Assembly (NCBI RefSeq): GCF_016859285.1
Contig: NC_053405.1
Span: 1,049,260 to 1,113,259, forward strand
Source of the DNA: Xiphias gladius
Lineage: Eukaryota; Chordata; Actinopteri; Istiophoriformes; Xiphiidae
DNA: 64,000 bases
Direction: 5' to 3'
Shown here in pieces: positions 50,562-63,000 of this stretch (positions within the stretch are counted from its first letter, which is position 1; every line of letters begins with the position of its first letter). The notes under the pieces are model-generated. The model saw only the letters and a list, made by a program, of their open reading frames with translations. It had not been told where the DNA came from and made no database searches. Position numbers and translations under genes: made by a program.

Positions 50562-52869
50562 GACAGGTGCAGGTATGTTCAGTCAGCAGTAACACTGATC
50601 GATATGAGCTGCAGAGAACATTAATAAGAATGATAATAATAAAGAGAGAGTGTCAAGTGTTCTAACAGAGTTCAATTTAAAGGACCAGTGTGCAGGATTT
50701 AGGGGGATCTATTGGCAGAATTGAATTATAATATGCATAATGATGTTTTCATTAGTATTAATCCTGAAAACTAACGTTGCGTTTTCGTTCTTCCACGGAT
50801 CCCCCATGTTGCACCGCCATGTTTCTACGGTAGCCCAGAATGGACAAACCCGATACTGGCTCTAGAGAGGGCCTTTGGTATTGTTAGGTTACCTGAAGGC
50901 CACCGGAGCTTCTCCTGCACGCTTGGAAAGGGAGGGGTGAGGGGAGGGGTATTCAGTTGGTTGCAATCTGCAACCTCACCACTAGAGGCCACTAAATTCA
51001 GTACACCGGTCCTTCAAATAATTTAGCCTGCTAACAGACGCCCCCAAGCCACAATAAAATGTACCCAAAATAAAAAGGTCATTGTTCCTCAACCCAGCGT
51101 AACCCTGGTCTCCTCTGAGAGGAAACTCTTTAAATCGTAAAACCAGAAAGTCAGAGTGAGTAGAAGAGAAACTGAATCAAAGTTACAGAGACACAAACAT
51201 GGTGGAAATGGGAGGTTTTGGCATAAAAAGGGAACCTAAGGCCTCCAGGATCTTTACGGGTCTGAACCAGTTCTTCGTCAGCAGCTGCTGCAGTGACGTG
51301 AGGATCCTAAAATGCTTTGAACAATGAGAATCAGGACACTTTCAGACAATGTAGAATTAGTCCAGGTTGTGTAGAGCCTGAGTCCAGTACAGACCAAAGT
51401 ACACACCTGAAGTAGGACTACCAAGGCCAAAGTGTCTCATTGTTTCTATAATGACAACTGTTTACCTTTACTGCTAATGAGCATATCAGTAAAAATACTG
51501 TTTTAATACATTTTCACAAACCTTCAAACAAACAAACACACCTGAAGTGGTACCAACGAGGCCAAAGGTCCCCACACAGGTGGGACAGGAGGATTTTAAC
51601 AGGTTACAACAGTGGTAGGCAAACATTGACCCGTGGACCAAATCCAGGCTGCCGGCAAAAATGTCTGGCCCCCTGATCAAGCAGAAGTTTTCCCTTCTAA
51701 AGTTTGCATGAAAAACATTCTCATCATTTCTCATAAATCTACTGCAGGTAACAGTATATATGAAAATCCCAATAAATATAAACTAATCTAATAATAATAA
51801 CAATAATAATCATAATAATTTGTGTTTAACAGAAATAGCCTGCTAATACAACAGCAGCACCAACAACAGCACTTTCATTCAACCATGAATGAATCCATTT
51901 GTCACTTTTGAGTCATTATTTTCCAAATGACAAAGGCTGCACTTACTAATGGGAAAATTACGTCTGCACTCAGATACTGACTCTCATGAAAATATCGTAA
52001 CAAACAAAACATTCAAACATATAGGCCTGCATCTACACTGCGCCTGTAAACAGTGTCGGTCCCCCAATGAACAATGCTCAGTGGCGATCCTAGACCCTGG
52101 GGGGGCCCAGGCAAAGAAATGGGGAACTGGAACTGGATCTGGTTTCACTAAACTGCTACGAATACATGACACAACCAAAAAAAAAAATTTAGGCCGTTTA
52201 TCTGCTGTGACTACAACCTTTTAAATAATGAGTGACCAGTCCCTAGTTGGAATAAGGAATCCAATTGCATTATGGGAAATGTAGAATCCAGTGGTTTTGG
52301 ACGAAAAGTCGGGCTAATAACTTTAAAGTTAAAACACCTGGTTATAGACAGACAGTGAAACTGAATCAGACGCAGCCAGCCGGGGCAGACGCCCAAACCC
52401 CCCACCATGAGCCGGGTTCTGATCAAGGTTTCTACCTGTTAAAAGAGAGTTTTTCCTCCCCGCTGTCACCAAGTGCTTGCTCGTGGAGGAATGTTGGGTC
52501 CCTGTAAATATATCTATAAAGAGTCCGGTCTGGACCTGCTCCACATGGAAAGTGTTCTGAGTTCACCTCTGTTATGATTTGGCTGCTATATGAATAAAGC
52601 TGAATTGACTTGGATAGAAAAATACAAACTCCTTCTCTGTTATCTCAGTGGGACACCTTGTCTAAGATGCAAGAGGCTGAAAAGGCTGGAAAGAGGTTTG
52701 TCTGTGTGTTTGTGTGTGTATCTGCTGCAGGCTGATAAAAGCTCTATTAGCATAAAGGACTGTCCTGCATGCAACAGTCGTTCTGCTGGAGCACACTGAT
52801 AAAACAGACGCGCAAACACACACAAACACACACACACATGCACACGCACGCACACGCACACGCACACGC

Positions 52870-52947
<78 letters not shown>

Positions 52948-54422
52948 GTATGTTCAGTCAGCAGTAACACTGATCAATATGAGCTGCAGGTAACATTAAT
53001 AAAAATGATGATAATAATTTAGGAATCGTGTCTGTATGTAAACACTGGATTCTGTCAGTCTTCCTGTATTCACTCCTGCAGTGTAAGTAAACAGGACTTT
53101 TGGATCATGCGGTTAATCATTTTGATGTTTACATGAATGACATTACATCCTTTTATTTTGTTGTTTGTCGAAAGGATTTCTGGATGTTAAAAATTGTCCA
53201 TTGATTTCATTGGAATTTGGTGGAAAGTTGGAAAAAACAAATTGACGGGTTCTTCGTTTTTGGACGCAGATTCAGCTTCTGTACTTGTCTGACTTAGAAC
53301 CAGACTCAGTCAATAGACAACAGCCAGAAGAGTGAGTGCATGAGGCTGTGATACCGACTTTGAATAAAAACCCTTCGGTGTCCTCTGATGAAATGAAGTG
53401 GAAGTTTTGGCCTTTTGGTGCCACTACAGGAAAAGTCAGGGGATCCGTCCTTGGGGGAGCATGAATTTCTGTACTACATTTTGTGCCAATCCAACAGTCA
53501 CAAGTTAAATGGTAAATAGAGTCCACTTATACAGCACTTTTCTAGTCGTATTGACCCCTCAAAGCGCTTTACACTACCTGCACAGCCATCAGGGGCAATT
53601 TGGGGTTCAGTATCTTGCCTAAGGACACTTCAACATGTGCGGAGGAGCCGTGGATCAAACCACTAACCTTCCAGTTAGTGGACGACCTGCTCTACCTCCT
53701 GAGCCACAGTCGCCTCAGGCTGCGTCTGGACCGATCGACTGATGACACTTAAAATTAAAATTTACCTCCCCTTTTCTCCACAGTCCAGCCCAACAAATTC
53801 TCTTAAAGGTTAAATCCAGGGCTGACTGGGCTTTTTCTGCTGTTGTGGAACAGTTTGACTCTCACTATTAGATCTTCTCCTCCATCAGTACCTTAAATAC
53901 CCATCTGATTAATAGTCGTCATGAAGACATGTCTGGTTTTTATTTGTTTATTGGTGCAATGCTGTTGTGTTTGTATGATTCTATCCAGCTTTGTTTATTC
54001 TACACTTTTATTAATTTACTTACAGTATATCCTCATCTCATCTTTGTGGAAGGCATTTTGGAACTTTAAATGTGCTTCATCAATAAATGGACTCGACTGA
54101 AACGAAGCCAATGAATAAATTTACTTTACGGGTCCTCGGTCATCGGCAGGAGCTGATTCTTTCAATCATCACTTGCTCACCTGTCTGAGTACAGGTGAGC
54201 AGAAGTCAGTGTTCCTGTGTGAAAAACTGCAGCTGCGAAAAAAATGTTTCTGAGCATCACTAACATTCGGAAATAACCATCTGAATAGTGTGTGTGTGTG
54301 TGTGTGTGTGTTACCTGCAGGCTGATGTTTCCGTAGCTGTTCTTCAGCATGGTGACAACTTCACTATGTGACAGACCGTCCACACACTGACCGTTAATAC
54401 TGACGATCCGGTCCCCCACCTG

Positions 54423-54461
<39 letters not shown>

Positions 54462-54988
54462 CTTCAGTTAGACCAGCAGACATACATGTACAAACTAACA
54501 TACTATCATACTCCACTCCCTCTACCTTGAGTTGGTGGGTCTTGGCCGCGACTCCGTTGGCCTGAATCATGGCGATGAAGATGGGGATGTCACCCAGCGG
54601 GCTGCCCTTCCCCCCTGCTATACTCACCCCGAGGGAGTCACTGACACCCTGAGAGGGGGAGATACGAGAGAGAGGGAGACTGAGGAGATGACGATGAAGA
54701 AACAGAGGAGAAGTTGTGTAACATCTGGGTTCGGTGGGATTACAGGCGGCCATGTTTTGGATTCTTTGGATTTGCTGCAGGAACGTCAACTTTGTAACTA
54801 ATGACTCATCTAATTTAAAACTTATCAGAGAGATTTGAGAAGAGGATTCGAAAAGCCAGAACTATGAGATCAGAGGACCTGCAGACCGAGTCCAGTTAGA
54901 GGGAAGAATAACATGGGCTGCGTGTGTGTGTGTGTGTGTGAGGACTTTACCCTTACGATCTCCACTGTACGGAAGCCCGCATCTACCC

Positions 54989-55035
<47 letters not shown>

Positions 55036-56888
55036 TAAAAAAATTAGGTTGACTAACATTGAACCAGTGAGAATTAAAAACTGATTTCTGTCTGGGAAAA
55101 AAACGCCAGAGAAAAAACTGTGCTGCAACAGGATTGGTCATTTCAGTTATTATGGTCTGTAACGTGACACCAAACGTTTCCCAGGAACCATCAACTTGTC
55201 TACCTGTGCTGTCGGCAGAGGAGGAAGTGATGTCGGGGGGGGACTTCACGTCGTCGTCGAGGGGCAGGGGCCCGCTGGAGGTCGTGGTTGGGGGGTCGGA
55301 GGTGGGGGGGTCAGATAAGGTTGGGGTCTGTGTGAGGGGCGGAGCCACAACAGCTGAGCCCAAATGACTGATCTGAGAGAAACACAGAGAGTTTGAATCC
55401 ATCCATAGGTTTCCGTCTCACCTGTTACTGACTGTTCTCATGCCAACAGCCTGTTCTCATTGTTTCTATAGCGACGACTGTCTCCCCTTACCGCTAATAC
55501 CCACATCTGAACTTTGAGAGAAAATGCACACATTCACAAAAACACTAGAAACAAACACCGCTTTAACACACGCACACACACCTGGCTGCCCTGTGAGTTG
55601 CGTCTGGACGAGATCCAGGATGCAGCTTTGAGTCGGCCGAGCTCCAACAGGACCGGACCCCGAGCGCACTGCAAAACACACACACATTTTAGAGTACTCA
55701 TGGTCTACCTGTAGCGTCACGTGTTTATACACAGAGAGTCAGCGGGGTCAGTGCATCGGGATGTGAAGCAGCAGACTCTGAACAAACCACAACGACTATG
55801 GAACCGAGCCTGCTCACAATGATCCACATATATTAAGAACAGGCTTTGTTACGTTTCGGTCTGTTTACGTCGTGTAGAATCGGGAGGATTCGACCCCCGA
55901 CCGGCGGCTTTGCCTCACTTTGCGGGTTCACAGTAACATATCCAGTCCATTAACCCTCTCCGTCCCAGGGTAACGCCGGCATCCATCCACTCTTTAGCTG
56001 AGGCAGCTCACTGCCGATCAACGGATCAATAAACCTGCTCCTCATAAGCTAAATAAGATCATGCTTGCTTGTAACTCCTCCGTGTGTGTTGTTATGACAA
56101 TCCATTTGATCCGTGATCATCAGAGTTTGGTTGGGTCCCATTCTACTTAAAGGACCAGTGTCTAGGATCCAGGGGGCTCTATTGGCAGAAATGGAATCCA
56201 ACAACATGTTTTCATTAGTGTTTAATCACCTGAAACTAAGAATCGTTGTGTTTTCGTCAGCTTGGAACGAGCCCTATGAGTCCACATGGGGAGCGGGTCC
56301 TTTTACACCGAGCCCCCATGTTGCACCGCCATGTTTCTACGGTAGCCCAGAATGGACAAACCCGATACTGGCTCTAGAAAGGGCCTTTGGTGTTGTTAGG
56401 TTACCTGAAGGCCACCGTAGCTTCTCCTGCACACGTGGAAAGGGAGGGGTGAGGGGAGGGGTATTCAGTTGGTTGCAATCTGCAACCTCACCACTAGAGG
56501 CCACTAAATTCAGTACACCGGTCCTTTAAAGGATCAAGCGGCTGTAAAGACTCCAGTTGTTGTCCTCCTGATTGTCCGTACTGTAAATTTACTACGTTAC
56601 TCTGTTCTGTATTCCAACTCTTCCTTATCTGATTCGGGGGTCTAAGGACAGAGGGGTCGTAATGCTGGAGTTTGTGATACTGGACTTCATGAATAACATT
56701 TTACGTGTCCTTGCTAAACAGTTGCTTCTGTTATTTACTGTCACGATCCTTTTGTAAATAACTGCTATTCCAGGTGCTGAGTGTTGAGCCCTCTGAAGTC
56801 AGAAAGATCGGTGAAGTGTGAGCGGAGGGTGTGTTTTAACTGCTGCTGTACAGGTGTGTTACTGCTCCACCTGTGCAACACGCCTCTG

Positions 56889-56930
<42 letters not shown>

Positions 56931-59042
56931 TTTCGGTGTGTTTGTTACCTTCAGTATGGCAGCGACAGTTTCCTGGGAGGCGTGTCTTGTGTTGTCTCCA
57001 TTGACTGACAGGATCTGGTCTCCCTGCATCAGACGACCGTCCAGCTCAGCAGCGCCCCCTCTGACCACCTCAGAGATAAACACACCACTGCCACTCCTAA
57101 CACACAAACACACACACACACACAGAGTTGTGTTATATTCATCCAACAATAACAGAAGGTGTCGTGGTCCTGCAGGTGGTGCACGTGTATCTGTGTGTTG
57201 GTTGTGCTGTTGTTTAAGGTGGACCTCTTCCCGACGATGCTGAGTCCCAGCCCTCTGCCGCTCTTCTTCTGCAGCTCCACCTTAAAGATGTCCAGGTTCT
57301 CCTCGTCTCGATACTGAGCCTCGTCCCTCAGCACCGTCAGACAGACCTTCCCCGGCGTCTGACGCAGGGCAGCGATGGCCTCCTCGTGGGACGCACCGCG
57401 GAGATCCACGCCATTTACCTGAACACACACACACACACACAAGCATCAGCAGAAGAAGTGACTGTATCATCAGTGTTTGTCCAGCAGAGGGAGTCATACT
57501 GTCAACACTGCTCAGCCTGTGATTAATTGACTTTACTCTCTCTATCAAAAAAACCTGACTCATCATTTTACAACCAATCTGTCCTGCAGCAGGACACAAT
57601 AAAGATTTTATGAAAACTGCTCTGCTCAACTGAATTTTTTTTAGTCTGTTCAGTTTTATGTAAAGTTTGTCTGATCTCGTTTGAATTTCATTTTCTGTCT
57701 TCCAGCTGTCCCTGGTCTGCGCTGGACTGAGTCTGTGATTTCGGTTTAGTGTATTATCTTATCATCTCTATTTGGACATGTGTGTTATGTGTATGTTGCT
57801 TTATAACAGAATTAAATCTGATCAAACCAAACCACAGACTCAAACAGGAATATTCAACACTGACGAACATTAATTCACTGCAATAACACGCTTACTCAGA
57901 ATAATTTTACTTTAATGTTGATCAGTGGGTCTGATCAATACAGTATTATTATATTACCATAACACTGTATCACCACTGCTAGTAGATAGCTGAACACTAA
58001 GCAGCAGCTGATTAGTTAAACAGCATTAGTTACAGTAACAATACTGGTAATGGAGTATTAGCAGTAATAGTGGTAAGCAGTGCTTCCATCAGTGGAGCGT
58101 GTGAGTACCTCCAGTATCTGGTCTCCTGCCCACAGTCGTCCGTCTCTGGCTGCAGCTCCCTCCTCATAAACCTCATGGATCACTATGGCATCCTGGTGGA
58201 GAGACATAGACACACAATGAGAGAGAGAGAGAGAGAGAGAAGGTACACTCCAGACCCTAAGTATGTGACACTTTTTATTCTTCAGTTACTTTTAAACCTC
58301 CAAACTTTGGGCCCCGAGTGTTTAAAGAGCTCCGTCTCCCACACGGTTCTTTCAATGACGACGTAAACCTGCTCAAATTAAAGCCGAGACTTGGTTCTTT
58401 AATGTAGAATCATTATTTTATGTCGGAGTGGATGAGCTGAAGCTCAGAGCCTGAAGAACAAAAAGTGTTAACTGTCCAAATAGATGTGTTCTGGACTCGA
58501 TATCAGTGTTCGCAGCTGGTTACTCTGTGTGTGTGTGTGTGTGTAGGCTTGTTTTACTATATTCATGCGCTCTGAAAACTGGGAGCCCACTATACTGTTT
58601 GAGGGTTTAGACTTGGTTTTAGGGTTCAGGTTAGAATCAGGATCAGGTTAGGGTTCGGGTTTGGCATTTAGCTATGATGGTTAATGTTGGTGTAAGAGGC
58701 CAGGGAATAAATCATGTCAATGACGGTCCTCACGACTAGAGTGAAACAGGGGTGTGTGTGTGTGTGTGTGTCTGTGTCCGTGTGTCTGTGCGTCTCTGCG
58801 TGTGTGTCTGTGCGTCTCTGCGTGTGTGTGTGTGTGTGTCTGTGTCCGTGTGTGTGTGTGCGTCTCTGCGTGTGTGTGTCTGTGTCCGTGTGTCCGTGTG
58901 TGTGTCTCTGCGTGTGTGTGTGTGTGTCTGTGCGTCTCTGCGTGTGTGTGTATGTCTCTGCGTGTGTGTCCGTGCGTCTCTGCGTGTGTGTGTGTGTGTG
59001 TGTCTCTGCGTGTGTGTGTGTGTGTGTGTGTCCGTGCGTCTC

Positions 59043-59086
<44 letters not shown>

Positions 59087-59275
59087 TGTGTCCGTGTGTC
59101 TGTGCGTCTCTGCGTGTGTGTGTCTCTGCGTGTGTGTGTGTGTGTCCGTGCGTCTCTGCGTGTGTGTGTGTGTCTCTGCGTGTGTGTGTGTGTGTGTGTC
59201 CGTGTGTGTGTTGCGTGTGTGTGTGTGTGTCTCTGCGTGTGTGTCCGTGCGTCTCTGCGTGTGTGTGTGCGTCTC

Positions 59276-59309
<34 letters not shown>

Positions 59310-59978
59310 TCTGTGTGTGTGTGTGTGTCTCTGCGTGTGTGTGTGTGTGTGTGTGTCTGCGTGTGTGTCCGTGCGTCTCTGCGTGTGTGTGTGTGTGCGT
59401 GCGCGTGCTTCTGCTGATGATTGGTCGCCGCGTAGCTGAAGCATTAATCAGCAGAAACTCTGGTAGCGAGTCCAGAGCTGCTGCTGAGGCTCAGTCACTC
59501 TCGCTCTCTCCGGTGGCAGAGGATGCTGCCGCATTGACGCTGAAGATCGGTGAGTTTAGGAGCTTTATTCTTCACAATGTGGAAAACTGTCCGCAGTTCG
59601 CTGCTCACACCATCAAGCAGAAACATCCAGACCTCAGACATGACTGTAGTCCTTATTGTTCAACACTCGGAAGTCTCTGCAGTCAGCACCAACATTTTAC
59701 TGAGAATTCCTTCACTCGTAAGTCGGAGTTAAAGACCTCTTCTGTGAAGCTTTCTGTACGTACCAGCCCCGACTACTGGAGGGGACGGTCCGTACAGCAT
59801 GCGTCACCCTCAGACAGCAGCTCACCAGAAGCTGTCGTTTTCATGTGAACTGCGACTTTTATGTTTTCATTTGCATTGTGAGTTTTCTAACGAACTGGTG
59901 CAGGATATCAGAGACAAAGTCATGTGTGTAGTCAGTGGTACACTTGTTATACGATGACCAAACTAAACACCGCCACAG

Positions 59979-60015
<37 letters not shown>

Positions 60016-63000
60016 TGTTACCAGCTGTGTGTCTCTTCCTCCCACTATACTGAGTCCCAGTCCCGATCGACCTTTACAAATCTCCAACACCGTCTCCTGC
60101 CCAGGAACCACCGCACAGCATGTTGGGTCTGAGGAGGAAGAGGGGGAGGGTTCATTTATTCGTTCCCTTTAAAAGATCCTTTCTAAATATATGACATTGT
60201 TCAGGTTTTTGGTTTATGGAGGGAAAATACACAGATGAGCCAATACATTATGCCACCTGCTTAATATGCTGTTGGTCCGCCCCCAAAAACAGCTCTGACC
60301 TACGGAGCTATGGACTTGACAGACCTGGGAAGGTCCCTGTGGTATCAGGCACCAAGACGTTAGCAGCAGATCCTTTACATCCTGGAAGCTGTGAGCTGGA
60401 GCTGCCCCGGGTCAGACTCGGGAATTTGGAGGCCAGTGCAGCTCCCTGCACTCTTCACGTTCCTCAAACCAACCCCGAACAATGTGCACAGGGCGGCAGG
60501 ACGCATCATCCTGCTGAAAGAGGCCACTGCCATCAGGGAATACCACTGCCACGAAGGGGGGTACCTGGTCCACAACAGTGTTTAGGTAGGTGTCAAACTG
60601 ACGCCCACATGAATGCCTGGACCCAGGTTTCACAGCAGAATATGGCCCAGAGAATCCCAATCCCCCCACCGGCTGGTCTTCTTCCCAGACTGCGTCCTGA
60701 TGCCGTCGGTTCCCTATGTGAGTGGTGCAAACTCACCCAGCTGTCCACATGATGTAAAAGAAAACTGGACTCAGTGGACCAGGCCACCTTCCTTCATTGC
60801 TCTGAGGTCCAGTTCTAATGCCCACGTGTCCATTGAAGCTGCTTTCAGCGGGGGACAGCCGGTCTGCGGATACGCACCGGGCTGCAATGCACTGTGTGTT
60901 CTGACACATTCCTCCTATAACCAACTTTACATTTTTCTGTGACTGCCAGTTACCCATCCTTCAGTCCAGACCAGATGGGATAGCTTTGGTCGCCCAACAT
61001 CCTGTCCCTGGTTTGTGGTTTGTCCCTCCTCTGACCACTGTCGGTGGGTACCCACCACTGCGACTGGGAGCTTCACACAAGCCCGGTTCTTGTGTTCAGC
61101 ATCTCTGAACACAAGATCCGGACTGGTCTTCACATACTGTTCACACATTGTCTAATGTATCCCAGACCAGACAGGTTCCAGAGATAATCAGCATAATTCC
61201 CTTCATCTGTGAATGGTCACAACGTTTTGGTTCTTATTTCTCTTTCAGATGTCTCGTGGATGGATTTAAGTTTCATCTCTGCGTGTCCACTACGGGACGT
61301 GTTTGAGTGTTTTTGTACCTTTGTCGGTGCTCTGCAGGTTGGGGCTGATCAGAGGAGGAGACGCTGCTGTCTGTTTACTGGAGCTGCTGTATGACCTGCA
61401 GGACTGGACGCACACACACAAACTCAGATCAGATTAGATTTATCGATCAGCTCAGTGAAGCAGCAGACGGATCGAAGTCAACACAGAAGTGAAACTGAAA
61501 ACAGAGGGAAAATAAAGCCACTGAAACATTAAATATTATCAGCACTTTGAAATTGGCTTATTGATACGAAAATTGATGTGAAAAAAGCAGATATGTGAAT
61601 TTATGGCAAATATTAAAAACAAATAATAATCTATCATCTAGTTTTTTTCGCCAGAGTGAAATTAGGAACAAGGGAAAAGCAATGTCTGTTTAAGTACAGG
61701 AGCCCGAACAGCGGCAAAGCAAACGTTAAAAGTAAACAACTACTTTCACACCTCATAGGAGAAGAAAAACAAGCAAACTGAACATTTGGATAAACGCAGG
61801 CTGATGGAAAAACACAGCCATTGCTTTTCTTGCTGCTGACGTCTAGAAGTAGTGGTTATTTAAATGTCAAGGCTTGTCACCGAGCAAACCCAACCCCATG
61901 GTTCCAAACTTTGCGACTGAACCTAACACAGTACAGCAGCTGCGTCACACAGGAGGCGCTCAGGCACAGCGCCCAAGTGTAGGTCACCTGCGTTTTGTCA
62001 GCGCTCAGCGCCCAACACACAATCGCCGCGGTAACACGTCAAATTAGAAAGAAATTACACTTTAAAGGCGCCGCCAGACTGCGAGATTTCAGCAATCTTA
62101 CGAGTTTACGGCGAGCCACTCTGTGCAACTTGGATCTAATAAACTCGGGTCATCCATCATCTGCGCCGCTACATCCTTCTCGGCGCGGTCACAATAACAG
62201 CTGGAGGACACGTCGTACAAACAAGGCCAAGGCTGCCACTACTCGACAAGACTTTCTTCTTTGTTCGAATCCCAAACATTTCTTTTTGCAAGTTTTACCT
62301 CAATCTATTACATCCGGGTGTCGCGTTGATCAGTGCGACCTTTCATGCTGCATTCCTATTGGTTGGTTAGTAAATGTAGGTCATAGCAGGGGTCACACTG
62401 TGAGATGGTCCTCTTCCGTCTGGGAAAGCCCAAACTCGCACAGTGCGTACCCGCCATAAGCGCCAAAATACACTTCAAGTCGTGTTTACAGCTGGACTGA
62501 TGAAAATAGGCGTGTATCTGTGCAAGGTGGACGATGAAAACGCAGCTGAAAAAAGCCTCCCGTGTGACACGCTGTAAGAGCGGGTACCTTCTGGGGGGCA
62601 GGAACCAGAACCTGAAGTAGCTCTCTGCAGCTGAAAATGGATTTAAAGCGCCCGTGTTCAGGAAAAGTTCCCTAAAGAGTTCCAGTGACTGAAACCAAAC
62701 CCAATACAGTGAAGTCAAGCAGAGTGTCGCCAGAAAGACGTTTGTTCTTAGATGAACTGTATGTGAAACCTTCTCACAGTTTTGGAACTGAATCCCATTT
62801 CATTTTGGTCCATCTGAAAACAAGTCTATTTGCAAAATGGACCCGATCCAAAACAGACCTGTGGAAAACCTACTTCAACCTGATGTGCATCAATACATTT
62901 TTCCTGAGAACAACCAGACTTTACCTGAATAGACCCAAGGATGTTTAGACCAAAATGCAGTCGGCCCGAACAGCGAGCGAGAACACACCATCCCCAGCGG

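Noticed and set aside
58714..59848. Long open frames (241, 221, 364 and 258 residues) around the GT minisatellite
   Set aside because: They consist almost entirely of Cys-Val or His-Thr runs from GT/CA repeats and are open in four frames at once, so they are low-complexity artefacts inside a patj intron.
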